Positions 10,499 to 20,212 of a stretch of DNA of 64,000 bases are shown here, in pieces. The first letter of the stretch is position 1. The number at the start of each line of letters is the position of its first letter. Location of the stretch: contig NZ_CP054839.1 of NCBI RefSeq assembly GCF_018141105.1, positions 1,798,001-1,862,000 of the forward strand. The letters are read 5' to 3'. A program made the position numbers and the translations under genes. The notes below the pieces were generated by a model. It saw only the letters and a program-made list of their open reading frames with translations, was not told the origin of the DNA and made no database searches. The stretch is from Saccharopolyspora erythraea (GTDB taxonomy: Bacteria > Actinomycetota > Actinomycetes > Mycobacteriales > Pseudonocardiaceae).

Positions 10499-11815
10499 TC
10501 AGTCCGGGAAGCGGGCGGTCACGGCCTGGCCGTGCGCGGGCAGGTCCTCGGCGTCGGCCAGCGCGACGACCTGGCCCGCCACGTCGCGCAGCGCCTGCTC
10601 GGTGTAGGAGATCACGTGGATGCCGCGCAGGAAGCTCTGCACGCTCAGCCCCGACGAGTGCCGGGCGCAGCCGCCGGTGGGCAGCACGTGGTTGGAGCCC
10701 GCGCAGTAGTCGCCCAGCGACACCGGGGCGTACGGGCCGACGAAGATCGCGCCCGCGTTGCGGACCCCGGCGGCCACGGCGTCGGCGTCGGCGGTCTGGA
10801 TCTCCAGGTGCTCGGCGGCGTAGGCATCGACGACGCGGATGCCGTCGGCGATGTCGGCGACCAGGATGCAGCCGGACTGCACGCTGGTCAGCGCGGTGCG
10901 GATGCGCTCGGTGTGCTTGGTCAGCGGCACCTGCCTGGCCAGTTCGGCGTCGACGGCGTCGGCCAGCCGCTCGGAGGTGGTCACAAGCACGCTGGCCGCC
11001 AGCGTGTCGTGCTCGGCCTGGCTGATCAGGTCGGCGGCGACGTGCACCGGGTCGGCGGTGTCGTCGGCCAGCACCGCGATCTCGGTGGGACCCGCCTCGG
11101 AGTCGATGCCGATCAGGCTGCGCAGGTGGCGCTTGGCCGCCGTGACGTAGACGTTGCCGGGGCCGGTGACCATGTCGGCGGGCTCCAGGGCCGCGCCGTC
11201 GGTGTCCTCGGCGCCGTAGGCCAGCAGCGCCACCGCCTGCGCGCCGCCGACGGCCCACACCTCGTCGACGCCCAGCAGCTCGGCGGCCGCCAGGATCGTC
11301 GGGTGCGGCAAGCCGCCGAACTCCGCCTGCGGCGGCGAGCACACCACCAGCGACTCCACGCCCGCGGCCTGGGCGGGCACGACGTTCATCACCACGCTGG
11401 AGGGGTAGACCGCCAGGCCGCCCGGCGCGTACAGGCCGACGCGGGCCACCGGCACCCACCGCTCGGTGACGGTGCCGCCGGGGGCGACCCTGGTGGTGGT
11501 GTCGGTGCGGCGCTGGTCGGCGTGGACCTTGCGCGCCCGGGCGATGGACTCCTCGAGCGCCGAGCGCACCGCGGGGTCGAGCTCGTCGAGGGCCCGCCGC
11601 AGCTCCTCGGCACCCACCCTCACCCGTTCGGGTCGTACCCGGTCGAACTTCTCGGTGTAGTCGAGGACGGCTCGCACGCCGTCGTCGCGGACGCTCTCGA
11701 TCACCGGCCGCACCTGATGCAGAACGTGCTCGACGTCCATCTCGGCGCGGGGCAGCGTGGCCCGCAGCTCGGCGTTGGACGGAACACGACCGCGCAGGTC
11801 GGTACGGGTGAGCAT
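10499..11815 (-). CDS. hisD: Histidinol dehydrogenase
   Basis: A 438-residue zinc enzyme carrying out the two NAD-dependent oxidations from histidinol to histidine. Conserved blocks include [61 protein letters not shown] and the late [20 protein letters not shown] at 11815 is preceded by GGAAGGACG. First gene of the hisD-hisC-hisB operon; hisH, hisA and hisF are not in the window. Confidence 0.97.
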   Translation of the reverse strand: MLTRTDLRGRVPSNAELRATLPRAEMDVEHVLHQVRPVIESVRDDGVRAVLDYTEKFDRVRPERVRVGAEELRRALDELDPAVRSALEESIARARKVHADQRRTDTTTRVAPGGTVTERWVPVARVGLYAPGGLAVYPSSVVMNVVPAQAAGVESLVVCSPPQAEFGGLPHPTILAAAELLGVDEVWAVGGAQAVALLAYGAEDTDGAALEPADMVTGPGNVYVTAAKRHLRSLIGIDSEAGPTEIAVLADDTADPVHVAADLISQAEHDTLAASVLVTTSERLADAVDAELARQVPLTKHTERIRTALTSVQSGCILVADIADGIRVVDAYAAEHLEIQTADADAVAAGVRNAGAIFVGPYAPVSLGDYCAGSNHVLPTGGCARHSSGLSVQSFLRGIHVISYTEQALRDVAGQVVALADAEDLPAHGQAVTARFPD

Positions 11816-11895
11816 AAACGTCCTTCCCGGGTGTCCAGAGGTCGCCTTCCAGGGTAGTCGCAGGCCGTTCGACCGGCCCCACACGTCCCCTGAAA

Positions 11896-11936
11896 TGGGA
11901 AAATGTCAACATGCCGCATCCGACGTAAGTGGGTTG
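11896..11936 (+). promoter_or_regulatory. Conserved promoter-region block of the first M14 gene
   Basis: TGGGAAAA (11896-11903) and TAAGTGGGTTG (11926-11936) recur upstream of the second carboxypeptidase at 13582 and 13611. TAAGTGGGTTG lies exactly 73 bases before the ATG in both cases, which suggests a shared promoter, operator or transcript start retained after duplication. Confidence 0.5.
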
Positions 11937-11998
11937 TCAACTACGAGGCCCTGCTTCAGCCTCGCTGGAGTCACCACACGTGATCGATCGGAGACTCG

Positions 11999-13291
11999 AT
12001 GTTCAGCTCACGGCGCACGGCCGCGACGGTCGCAGCCGCCGCCTGCCTGGTGCTGCTGCCGGCAGCGCAGGCAGGGGTGTCGGCCGCGCAGGAACCCGCA
12101 CAGCCGACGACACCCGCCGCGGCGGCCGAGGGACGTGTGATCTACACGGTGGCGAACACCGACAGCCGCGCGCGGACCGAGATCAACCGCACCGGCGCGC
12201 AGATCCTGTCGGTGCGCGACGGCGTCGCGACGATCGAGGCGACCCCGGAGCAGGCCGAGCGCCTGCGCGCGGCGGGCTACCAGCTGCAGGAGAAGCAGAA
12301 GGTCGCCGACGCCCTGGACCAGCTCAACACCGGTGTCGCGGGCACCGCCGCCGACTTCCCTCCGGACGACCAGGGCTTCCACAACTTCGACGAGATGAAC
12401 GCCGAGCTCGACAAGGCCGTCCAGGACCACGGTGACATCGCGGTGCGCTCCAGCGTCGGCAAGTCGCACGAGGGCCGCGACATCCCGATGCTCAAGATCA
12501 GCGACAACGCGGCCCAGGACGAGGACGAGCCGGAGGTCCTGTTCAACTGCAACCAGCACGCCCGCGAGCACCTCACCACCGAGATGTGCCTGCGGATCGT
12601 CAACCGGTTCACCGACGGCTACGCCTCCGACCCGGCAGTCAAGGAGGTGGTGGACAACCGCGAGATCTGGGTCGTGCCGGTGACCAACCCGGACGGGTCG
12701 ATCCGCGACGTGGAGTCCGGCCAGTACCAGAGCTGGCGCAAGAACACCCAGGAGCCCAACGGCACCGACACCAACCGCAACTGGGACTACAAGTGGGGTT
12801 GCTGCGGCGGCTCCAGCGACGACCCCGACGCCGAGGACTACCGCGGGCCGAGCGCGTTCTCCACGCCCGAGGCCTCCGCGCTGGCCAAGTTCGTCGACTC
12901 GCGCGTCATCGGCGGCAAGCAGCAGATCAGGGCCCACATCGACTGGCACACCTTCTCCGAGCTCGTGCTGTGGCCCTACGGGCACACCAACGACCAGGTC
13001 ACCGAGGGCATGACGCAGGAGGAGTACGACCGCTTCGCCCGCGTCGGCAAGGAGATGGCGCAGACCAACGGCTACACGCCGCAGCAGTCGAGCGAGCTCT
13101 ACGTCACCGACGGCGACACCACCGACTGGATGTGGGGCAAGCACAAGGTCTTCTCGTTCACCTTCGAGATGTACCCCTCCAGCGGCGGCGTCGACGGCTT
13201 CTACCCCGATGACGAGGTCATCGAGAAGGAGACCAGCCGCAACGACGCCGCGGTCGACATCCTGCTCCGCGAAGCGGGAGCAGGCGCCTGA
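11999..13291 (+). CDS. Secreted zinc carboxypeptidase, M14 family (copy 1)
   Basis: A 430-residue secreted metallopeptidase. The Sec signal peptide covers about 1-30 (SSRRTAATVAAAACLVLLP...AQAGVSA), followed by a roughly 85-residue propeptide and the catalytic domain. The zinc ligands are the HARE motif of NCNQHAREHLTTE near 185 and the His of HIDWHTFSELVLWPYG near 310; the catalytic Glu is in FSFTFEMYP near 395. GTDTNRNWDYKW carries the substrate-binding Asn-Arg. ATG at 11999 follows GGAGA. It is paired with a close paralogue at 13684. Confidence 0.92.
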   Translation: MFSSRRTAATVAAAACLVLLPAAQAGVSAAQEPAQPTTPAAAAEGRVIYTVANTDSRARTEINRTGAQILSVRDGVATIEATPEQAERLRAAGYQLQEKQKVADALDQLNTGVAGTAADFPPDDQGFHNFDEMNAELDKAVQDHGDIAVRSSVGKSHEGRDIPMLKISDNAAQDEDEPEVLFNCNQHAREHLTTEMCLRIVNRFTDGYASDPAVKEVVDNREIWVVPVTNPDGSIRDVESGQYQSWRKNTQEPNGTDTNRNWDYKWGCCGGSSDDPDAEDYRGPSAFSTPEASALAKFVDSRVIGGKQQIRAHIDWHTFSELVLWPYGHTNDQVTEGMTQEEYDRFARVGKEMAQTNGYTPQQSSELYVTDGDTTDWMWGKHKVFSFTFEMYPSSGGVDGFYPDDEVIEKETSRNDAAVDILLREAGAGA

Positions 13292-13311
13292 GCCACATCG
13301 CGCAAGGGGTG

Positions 13312-13344
13312 CAGGGCCCGGGGTTCGTGGAACCCCGGGCCCTG
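13312..13344 (+). terminator. Strong hairpin terminator after M14 copy 1
   Basis: A perfect 15-bp stem CAGGGCCCGGGGTTC / GAACCCCGGGCCCTG with a 3-base loop, 20 bases after the stop. It indicates that the two carboxypeptidase genes are separate transcripts. Confidence 0.85.
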
Positions 13345-13683
13345 TTGCGTCGCGGCCGAGAAGCACCGGCCGATCGCGGAGATCCCCGACTCCGGCGGCG
13401 GAAGTTCCGGCGCGAAGGTTCGTGACACCGCCGAGAAAACCGTCGCGTCGAGCGGGTATTCGCCCTGACGACGACAGATGTCCGTGCCATGCGGCGCAAT
13501 CGGCGTTAGGACGCGGTGCGCGCGGCGTTCGGCGCATCCGGAGCACGGATTCCCAATTTGGCGCCGAAAACCCCGCCGTACTGGGAAAAGTTGGTGTGAC
13601 CCATAACACCTAAGTGGGTTGCCGGTGATTCGCCGTTGAACGAATCTTCGAAATGTCCGCTTTCGTGATCGATCGGAGACTCG
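13345..13683 (+). promoter_or_regulatory. Promoter region of M14 copy 2
   Basis: This gene-free stretch becomes AT-richer towards its end. TGGGAAAA (13582-13589) and TAAGTGGGTTG (13611-13621) match the first copy's upstream block. The leader just before the ATG, GTGATCGATCGGAGACTCG, is identical in both genes and contains the GGAGA ribosome-binding site. The middle of the region is otherwise unremarkable. Confidence 0.5.
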
Positions 13684-14970
13684 ATGTTCAGCTCACGGCG
13701 CACAGCGTCGGCGGTCGCCGCCCTCGCGTGCCTGATTTTGCTGCCCGCTGCCCAGGCAGGTGTCTCTGCGGCTCAGGAAGCCTCCCCGACCGGCGCGGCC
13801 GCCACCGCCGACGCCGGGTCGGTCTACTCGGTGCCGGGCACCGACAGCCGCTCCCGCACCGAGATCAACCGCACCGGCGCGCAGGTCCTCTCGGTGCGCG
13901 ACGGCGTTGCGACCGTGCAAGCCTCCCGGGAACAGGCCGAACGGCTGCGCGCGGCCGGATTCGCGCTCGAGGAGCGGCAGGACGTCGCCGCCGCGCTCGA
14001 CGCGCTGAGCGGCCCGGAGGCCGGGATCGCCGGGGCGGCCGACTTCCCGCCCGCCGACCAGGGCTTCCACAACTTCGACGAGATGAACGCCGAACTGGAC
14101 AAGACCGTCCAGGACCACGGCGACATCGCGGTGCGCTCCAGCATCGGCCGGTCCCACCAGGGCCGCGACATCCCGATGCTCAAGATCAGCGACAACGCGG
14201 CCCAGGACGAGGACGAACCGGAAGTGTTGTTCAACTGCAACCAGCACGCCCGCGAACACCTCACCACCGAGATGTGCCTGCGGATCGTCAACCGGTTCAC
14301 CGACGGCTACGCCTCCGACCCCGCCATCAAGAACGTGGTCGACAACCGCGAGATCTGGGTCGTGCCGGTCACCAACCCCGACGGCTCGGTCTACGACGTC
14401 GCCTCCGGCCAGTACCAGGGGTGGCGCAAGAACCGCCAGGGAAGCGGTACCGACACGAACCGCAACTGGGACTACAAGTGGGGCTGCTGCGGCGGCTCCA
14501 GCGGCAACCCCAACTCCGACACCTACCGCGGCAGCGCCGCGTTCTCGGCGCCGGAGTCGGCCGCGCTGGCCGGGTTCGTCGACTCCCGCGTCATCGGCGG
14601 CAAGCAGCAGATCAGGGCCCACATCGACTGGCACACCTTCTCCGAACTGGTGCTGTGGCCCTACGGCTACACCTACAACAACACCGCCGAGGGCATGACG
14701 CAGCAGGAGTACGACCGGTTCGCCCGCGTCGGCACCGAGATGGCGCGCACCAACGGCTACACCCCGCAGCAGTCCAGCGACCTCTACATCACCGACGGCA
14801 GCACCACGGACTGGATGTGGGGCAAGCACAAGATCTTCTCGTTCACCTTCGAGATGTACCCCTCCAGCGGCGGCATCGACGGCTTCTACCCCGATGACGA
14901 GGTCATCGGGCGGGAGACCGCCCGCAACGACGCCGCGGTCGACATCCTGCTCCGCGAAGCGGGCGTCTGA
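13684..14970 (+). CDS. Secreted zinc carboxypeptidase, M14 family (copy 2)
   Basis: A 428-residue paralogue of the gene at 11999, nearly collinear throughout and with all catalytic residues kept: NCNQHAREHLTTE, HIDWHTFSELVLWPYG and FSFTFEMYP. Divergence is concentrated in the propeptide and in two surface loops (RQGSGTDTN versus TQEPNGTDTN; YTYNNTAEG versus HTNDQVTEG). The signal peptide and the upstream leader are also duplicated. Both copies look functional, so the pair may widen substrate range or raise dosage of an extracellular peptidase. Confidence 0.92.
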   Translation: MFSSRRTASAVAALACLILLPAAQAGVSAAQEASPTGAAATADAGSVYSVPGTDSRSRTEINRTGAQVLSVRDGVATVQASREQAERLRAAGFALEERQDVAAALDALSGPEAGIAGAADFPPADQGFHNFDEMNAELDKTVQDHGDIAVRSSIGRSHQGRDIPMLKISDNAAQDEDEPEVLFNCNQHAREHLTTEMCLRIVNRFTDGYASDPAIKNVVDNREIWVVPVTNPDGSVYDVASGQYQGWRKNRQGSGTDTNRNWDYKWGCCGGSSGNPNSDTYRGSAAFSAPESAALAGFVDSRVIGGKQQIRAHIDWHTFSELVLWPYGYTYNNTAEGMTQQEYDRFARVGTEMARTNGYTPQQSSDLYITDGSTTDWMWGKHKIFSFTFEMYPSSGGIDGFYPDDEVIGRETARNDAAVDILLREAGV

Positions 14971-14994
14971 TCCACGGGCGCACCACGCACGGGG

Positions 14995-15028
14995 CGGGCC
15001 CGGGTCGGCCGCTGCCGGCCCGGGCCCG
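14995..15028 (+). terminator. Hairpin terminator after M14 copy 2
   Basis: A 10-bp stem CGGGCCCGGG / CCCGGGCCCG with a 14-base GC-rich loop, 24 bases after the stop codon. Confidence 0.7.
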
Positions 15029-15147
15029 TCCGGCGAACGCCTGGTCACCACCGGGGACCGCGGGCCGTCCCGCCGCGAGCCGCGGCTCGAACGCCGGTTC
15101 GGCGTCCCGGCGCGCCCGGCACCACCCTTCGGTGTGAGAATCCGCAA

Positions 15148-16437
15148 GTGGACAGTGTGGTGCTGAACATCGGTCTGGTCCTGTTGTTCGTGCTGCTCGG
15201 CGGGTACTTCGCCGCCGCGGAGATCGCGCTGGTATCGCTGCGCGAGGGCCAGGTCCGCAGGCTCGGGGGCGCCGGACGGCGCGGCGCCCGGGTCGCGAAG
15301 CTGCGGGCCGACTCCAACCGGTTCCTCTCCGCGGTGCAGATCGGCGTGACCTTCGCCGGGTTCTTCGCCTCCAGCTACGGCGGCGCCACGATCGCGGTGC
15401 GCCTGTCGCCCGCGCTGGAGGGCTGGGGCCTGCCCGCGGCACTGGCCGCGACGGTCGCGCTGGTGCTGGTGACGCTGTTCGTCTCGTACCTGTCGCTGGT
15501 GCTCGGCGAGCTGGCCCCGAAGCGGCTGGCGTTGCAGCGCACCGAGCAGGTCGCGCTGTTCACCGCGGGTGTCCTCGACCGGCTGGCCACGCTGTGCCGT
15601 CCGCTGATCTGGCTGCTGTCGAAGTCGACGGACGCGGTGGTGCGGCTGCTGGGCATCGACCCGAGGTCCGGCCAGGACAAGGTCAGCCAGGAGGAGCTGC
15701 GCGACATGGTGCGCACCAACGAGCAGCTCACCGTCGAGGAGCGCAAGCTGCTCACCGACGCGTTCGAGGCGGGCGACCGGGTGCTCAGCGAGGTCATGGT
15801 GCCGCGCACCGAGGTCGACTTCCTGGACCGGACGATGTCGCTGGCCGACGCGGTGGCCAAGGTCCGCGACCAGCCGCACTCGCGCTACCCGGTCATCCGG
15901 GAGACCGCCGACGACGTGATCGGCTTCGTCCACGTCCGCGACCTGCTGACCACGACCTACGACAACCGCCTTGGCGCCGCCACGATCGGCGACCTCGCGC
16001 GTCCGGTCACCGCGCTGCCCGGCAGCAAGCCGGTGCTCTCGGCACTGACGGTGATGCGCAGGCGCGGGGGGCACCTCGCCGTGGTCGTCGACGAGTACGG
16101 CGGCACGGCGGGCATCGTCACCGTGGAGGACCTGGTCGAGGAGGTCGTCGGCGAGATCTGGGACGAGTACGACACCGGCGCGGCGCCGGTTCTGCCCTCA
16201 CCGGAGGGCAGCTACGAGCTGGACGGCATGCTGCACCGCAGCGAGGTCGAGGAGCACACCGGGATCGTGCTGCCCGAAGGCCCGTTCGACACCCTCGCCG
16301 GCTTCGTCATGGCCGAGCTGGGACGGATGCCGGCCGTGGGCGACTCCATCGATGCGCTCGGACACCGGTTCACCGTCCGGGAGCTGGACGGGCGCCGCGT
16401 CGCCCGGGTGCTCATCACCCCGCTGGGGGACGGCTGA
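15148..16437 (+). CDS. CNNM/CorC-type membrane protein with CBS pair
   Basis: A 429-residue protein with a DUF21 (CNNM) transmembrane domain at about 1-190 (LVLLFVLLGGYFAAAEIAL, then FFASSYGGATIAVRLSP), two CBS domains at about 205-335 (MVPRTEVDFLDRTMSLADAV; VVVDEYGGTAGIVTVEDLVEE) and a C-terminal CorC/HlyC domain (about 345-427). The family is tied to Mg2+ efflux or homeostasis and was once called hemolysin-like. GTG at 15148 lies 6 bases after GAGAAT, so the transcript may be nearly leaderless. Confidence 0.9.
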   Translation: MDSVVLNIGLVLLFVLLGGYFAAAEIALVSLREGQVRRLGGAGRRGARVAKLRADSNRFLSAVQIGVTFAGFFASSYGGATIAVRLSPALEGWGLPAALAATVALVLVTLFVSYLSLVLGELAPKRLALQRTEQVALFTAGVLDRLATLCRPLIWLLSKSTDAVVRLLGIDPRSGQDKVSQEELRDMVRTNEQLTVEERKLLTDAFEAGDRVLSEVMVPRTEVDFLDRTMSLADAVAKVRDQPHSRYPVIRETADDVIGFVHVRDLLTTTYDNRLGAATIGDLARPVTALPGSKPVLSALTVMRRRGGHLAVVVDEYGGTAGIVTVEDLVEEVVGEIWDEYDTGAAPVLPSPEGSYELDGMLHRSEVEEHTGIVLPEGPFDTLAGFVMAELGRMPAVGDSIDALGHRFTVRELDGRRVARVLITPLGDG

Positions 16438-16463
16438 GCGCGGGCGGGCGGCGCCCGGCCGCG

Positions 16464-16625
16464 TCACGACATCAGCAGGATCAAGGCTCCCACCACGATG
16501 CCCGCGACCACGACGACCGCCGCCGTGATCATCACCGCGCGCAGTTGTGGCCGGTCCTCGCGGACCTCGGTCTGAGCGCGCTCACGCCACTGCATGAACG
16601 TGGTGCCTTCGCCGCCCTCGCTCAC
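16464..16625 (-). CDS. Small membrane protein (53 aa)
   Basis: Starts at GTG 16625 (VSEGGEGTTFMQWRERAQTE) with a charged N-terminal half, then one membrane helix at about 31-52 ending at the stop. It lies between the convergent CNNM gene and the ABC operon. I do not recognise the family; the charged-then-hydrophobic layout looks like a real single-pass protein. Confidence 0.55.
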   Translation of the reverse strand: MSEGGEGTTFMQWRERAQTEVREDRPQLRAVMITAAVVVVAGIVVGALILLMS

Positions 16626-16667
16626 GTCTGTCTCCCTGCTCGTCGGTCGGGGTGCGCCTACAGCCTG

Positions 16668-17336
16668 TCACATCGGCCCGGCGGCAGTCATATCGCCGAG
16701 CCGCAACGTGGTGGCGGCCCAGCGCTCCAGCAGCGCCTCGTCGTGGCTGATTGCCAGCACACCGGTGCCGTCCTCCGCGACGCGCTCGCCGACGACGCGG
16801 ACCAGCGCCGCGGTGGTGGAGGCGTCGAGCATCGCGGTCATCTCGTCGCAGATCAGGTAGCGCGGGCGCAGCGCGAGGGCGCGGGCCAGGCACGCTCGTT
16901 GCAACTGCCCGTCGCTGACCTCGTGCGGCCTGCGGTCGAGCAGCTCGCCGGTCAGGCCGACCTGCTCGGCCAGCTCGCCGACCCTAGTGGGGGCCTCGCC
17001 CGTCCGGCCGGTGGCGTGCAGCGGCTCGGCCACGACCTGGCGGAGGGTGAAGCGCGGGTCCACGGCGGGACGCGGCTGCTGGAAGACCACGCCGATGGCG
17101 GCGCGTTGCGCGCGCGAGGTGGCGTGCCGGAAACCGGTGGCCTCCGCACCGTCCACGGTGACCTGTCCGGACCACGGCCGCTGGAGCAGCGCGAGCACTC
17201 TGGCCAATGTGGACTTCCCGCAGCCGCTGGGGCCCGCCAGTCCGGTCACTGTGCCGCGCGGCACCTCGACGTCCACCCCGTCGAGGACCGCGATCTGCTT
17301 GCGGTAGCCCGCGACCAGGCCGGTGCCGCTCAGCAC
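16668..17336 (-). CDS. Peptide/nickel-type ABC importer ATPase (DppF-like)
   Basis: A 222-residue ATPase: Walker A GPSGCGKST near 35, Q-loop VFQQPRPAVDPRFTL near 85, signature VSDGQLQRACLARAL near 140 (VSDGQ in place of LSGGQ), Walker B YLICDEMTAMLD near 165, and His switch ISHDE. It is shorter than a typical DppF because the C-terminal oligopeptide extension is missing. It overlaps the second ATPase gene by 7 bases and is the last gene of the operon. Confidence 0.9.
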   Translation of the reverse strand: MLSGTGLVAGYRKQIAVLDGVDVEVPRGTVTGLAGPSGCGKSTLARVLALLQRPWSGQVTVDGAEATGFRHATSRAQRAAIGVVFQQPRPAVDPRFTLRQVVAEPLHATGRTGEAPTRVGELAEQVGLTGELLDRRPHEVSDGQLQRACLARALALRPRYLICDEMTAMLDASTTAALVRVVGERVAEDGTGVLAISHDEALLERWAATTLRLGDMTAAGPM

Positions 17337-18286
17337 GGGACGTGCGCGGCGATCCAGCGCCCGCCGTGGGCGACGAGTTCCGGACTCCCGTTGCAGGGGG
17401 CGAATCCGGGCCGGTCAGGACAGCGTTGGCAGAACACGCAACCCCATTCCCGTTCGATGCGTTCCAGTTCGGTCAGCGCGGGCGGATGGCCCGGGATGGG
17501 CTCGAAGCCGCCCTCCGGCAGCGCCGCGAGCAACCCCGCGGTGTAGGGGTGCCAGGGGTCGGCGAAGACCGCGTCGGCGGGCCCGGCCTCCACGATCCGG
17601 CTCGCGTACATCACCGCCACGTCGGTGGCGACGCGGCGGGCGGCGGCCAGGTCGTGGGTGATCAGCAGCACCGCGCGGTCGTCGGCTGCGGTCTCGGCGA
17701 GCAGGTCGACGGTGCGGTGCACCAGCGGCCGGTCCAGCCCGGTGGTCGGTTCGTCGGCCAGGACCAGCGGCGGGTCACCGGCCAGCGCCATCGCCACGGC
17801 GACGCGCTGGGCCATCCCGCCGGAGAGCTCGTGCGGGTAGTGGTCGAGGTCGCCGGGACGCAGGCCCACGCGCTCGGCGAGCTCGCCGACCAGCCCCGGG
17901 CCGCTGCCCGGGCGCAACGCGCTGACGGCCTCCAGCAGCTGGCTGCGGGCGGTGCGCACCGGCGTGAGGTGCGTGCTCGCCGACTGCGGCACCAGGCCGA
18001 CGAGCCGGCCGCGAACCCGTTCGGCCAGGACGTGTTCGGACGCGCCGAGCAGCTCCAGCTCGCCGTCGAGCACCGCGCGCCCGCGCACCTGCGCGTTGGC
18101 CGGGAGCAGTCCGAGCAGCGCGGAGGCGAGCACGGACTTGCCGCAACCCGACTCCCCCACCAGCGCCAGCACACGCCCCCGGCGCAGCCGCAGGGAGGCG
18201 TCGGTGACCGCCCGCACCTCGCCGCGCCGGCGGCCGAGCAGGAAACGCACCGAGAGCCGGTCCAGCTCCAGCAGGTTCTCGCTCAC
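17330..18286 (-). CDS. Peptide/nickel-type ABC importer ATPase (DppD-like)
   Basis: A 318-residue ATPase with Walker A GESGCGKS, signature HELSGGMAQRVAVAMAL, Walker B LVLADEPTTGLD and His loop LLITHD. The C-terminal oligopeptide-type extension, with cysteines in CVFCQRCPDRPGFAPC, ends the protein. GTG at 18286 is preferred because it forms a 4-base GTGA overlap with the upstream permease stop; the longer upstream reading is a permease shadow. Confidence 0.9.
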   Translation of the reverse strand: MSENLLELDRLSVRFLLGRRRGEVRAVTDASLRLRRGRVLALVGESGCGKSVLASALLGLLPANAQVRGRAVLDGELELLGASEHVLAERVRGRLVGLVPQSASTHLTPVRTARSQLLEAVSALRPGSGPGLVGELAERVGLRPGDLDHYPHELSGGMAQRVAVAMALAGDPPLVLADEPTTGLDRPLVHRTVDLLAETAADDRAVLLITHDLAAARRVATDVAVMYASRIVEAGPADAVFADPWHPYTAGLLAALPEGGFEPIPGHPPALTELERIEREWGCVFCQRCPDRPGFAPCNGSPELVAHGGRWIAAHVPC

Positions 18287-19197
18287 AGCGCCAGCTCCGA
18301 TCCGCGTCGCGGCACGACCCGGTCGCGCCACACCCCCGCGGGCCCGGACACCGCCAGCGTGGTGACCACCAGCAGCAGCGAGGGGAACAGCACGATCCAC
18401 CAGGCGCCGAGCAGCACCGCCTCCCGGCCGTCGCCGAGGATGTTGCCGATGCTGGCCAGGTGCGGCGGCAGGCCGAGGCCGAGGAAGCTAAGCGACGTCT
18501 CGTGCCACACCGCGTGCGGCACGAGCAGGACGGCCGACAGCGCCGCCTGCGGCACGATCGCGGGCAGCAGGTGCCGCCGCAGCACGCGCATCCGCGACGA
18601 GCCGCCCGCGATGGCGGCCTCGACGTACGGTCGCTGCCGCAGCGACAGCACCTCGGAGCGCACGACGCGGGCCACGGTCGTCCAGTGCGTGAGCGCGATC
18701 GAGAGCACCACCGCGAGCAGGCTTCCCCGGTACAGCGCGACGATCACGATTCCGAGCAGCAGGTGCGGCACCGAGTTGACGGTGTCGACCGCGCGCATCA
18801 GCAGCCGGTCGGTCCAGCCTCCGAGCGCGCCTGCCACGGAGCCGACCAGCGAACCGAGCACAGTGGACACCAGCGCGCTGGTTCCGGCCACCACCAGCGA
18901 GACCCGCAGTCCCGCGAGCGACTGCACGAACAGGTCCCGGCCCGCGGAGTCGGTGCCGAACGGGTGCGCCGGGCTCGGGGCGAGGCGGACCGAGTCGTAG
19001 CGGACGAGGTCGCCACCGCCGAACACCGCGGGCACCACGACCGCGGCCAGGACCAGCGCACCGAGGACGGCGAGCGAGCCCCAGAGCCGTGCCCGGGCGC
19101 GGGCCCCGGCCGCGCGGCCGCGCGGAGTTCCCGCCCGCCTGCGGGCGGCTCCGCGCCACGCACCGGGATCGGCGGAGGACAGCGTCGTGTCAGCCAT
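18283..19197 (-). CDS. Peptide/nickel-type ABC permease (DppC-like)
   Basis: A 304-residue inner-membrane permease. A basic N-terminal tail precedes the first helix (about 38-60); the periplasmic PAHPFGTDSAGRDLF motif is typical of DppC/NikC; the EAA loop is YVEAAIAGGSSRMRVLRRHLLPAI near 195. It overlaps both neighbours by a few bases, so it is translated as part of the operon. Confidence 0.9.
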   Translation of the reverse strand: MADTTLSSADPGAWRGAARRRAGTPRGRAAGARARARLWGSLAVLGALVLAAVVVPAVFGGGDLVRYDSVRLAPSPAHPFGTDSAGRDLFVQSLAGLRVSLVVAGTSALVSTVLGSLVGSVAGALGGWTDRLLMRAVDTVNSVPHLLLGIVIVALYRGSLLAVVLSIALTHWTTVARVVRSEVLSLRQRPYVEAAIAGGSSRMRVLRRHLLPAIVPQAALSAVLLVPHAVWHETSLSFLGLGLPPHLASIGNILGDGREAVLLGAWWIVLFPSLLLVVTTLAVSGPAGVWRDRVVPRRGSELAL

Positions 19198-20212
19198 CGG
19201 CGGCCACCCTCGGGTCCAGCAGCAGCGCGGCGACGTCGGCCAGCAGCGACCCCAGCAGCACGGCGGCCGTGGCCACCAGCGTGACCACCGCCAGCAGTGG
19301 GTAGTCCACGGCGGTCGCGGCGGTGACGACCGCGGCCGCCAGTCCCGGCCAGGAGAAGACCTCCTCGACCAGCACCGCGCCGGTCACCAGTTCCGGGACC
19401 CGCGCGCCGATCAACGTCACGAACGGCAGCAGCGCCGTCGGCAACGCGTGCCGCAGCACCACGACCGACTCGGCCAGACCGCGCGCTCGGGCCCCGGTCA
19501 CGTGGTCCTCGGACAGCGCCGCGAGCATCGACTGGCGCACGTGCAGCACCAGCCACGGCGACTGCGAGACGCCCAGCACCAGCGCGGGCAGCGCGAGGTG
19601 CTCGGCGACCTGGCCGAAGGTCGGGTCCTGCCCGGCGTCGGTCAGCCCGGCCACCGGCAGCCAGCCGAGTCCCAGCGCGAAGACCGCGATGGCCAGCAGC
19701 GCGAGCACGAACGGCGGGACGCCCTCCAGCGCGTGGCCGGTCGCGGTGACCAGGCGGTCGGCCCAGCCGCCCTGCCGCCAGGCCGCGACGGTGCCCAGGG
19801 CGAGGGCGATCAGCACCGCCAGCACCAGCCCGGTTGCCGCGAGCAGCATGGTCCAGGGCAGCCGCTCGGCGACGACCTGCGCGACGGGCTGGCGCATCGA
19901 CCGCGATACGCCGAGGTCTCCGCCGAGCAGCCCGGTCGCCCAGTGCCAGAACTGGGCGAGAACCGGTTCGTCGAGCCCGAGCTCGGCGCGGACGCGGGCG
20001 ACATCGGCCGCCGAGGCGTTGAAGATCCGCACGCCGTAGTACTGGTCGACCGGGTCGAACGGCGACGCCGCCGCGAGCAGGAAGACGCCGAACGCGACGA
20101 CCACCAGCACCGGCACCGCGAAGCCGATGCGGCGCAGCACCAGCCGCCCGGCCGCCGCGCCCCTGGAGCGCGCGCTCAACGCCGCGGCTTCCACGCTTCG
20201 AGGTTCCACCAC
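19190..20212 (-). CDS. Peptide/nickel-type ABC permease (DppB-like)
   Basis: A 340-residue permease of the DppB/OppB type: first helix near 28-48, FDPVDQYYGV, the long periplasmic stretch LGLDEPVLAQFWHWATGLLGGDLGVS, and a late EAA-type loop HVTGARARGLAESVVVLRHALPTALLP. The start is uncertain: GTG 20212 (37-base overlap with the binding-protein gene), GTG 20194, or TTG 20179, which would give a TTGA overlap with the upstream stop. Confidence 0.85.
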   Translation of the reverse strand: MVEPRSVEAAALSARSRGAAAGRLVLRRIGFAVPVLVVVAFGVFLLAAASPFDPVDQYYGVRIFNASAADVARVRAELGLDEPVLAQFWHWATGLLGGDLGVSRSMRQPVAQVVAERLPWTMLLAATGLVLAVLIALALGTVAAWRQGGWADRLVTATGHALEGVPPFVLALLAIAVFALGLGWLPVAGLTDAGQDPTFGQVAEHLALPALVLGVSQSPWLVLHVRQSMLAALSEDHVTGARARGLAESVVVLRHALPTALLPFVTLIGARVPELVTGAVLVEEVFSWPGLAAAVVTAATAVDYPLLAVVTLVATAAVLLGSLLADVAALLLDPRVAADG

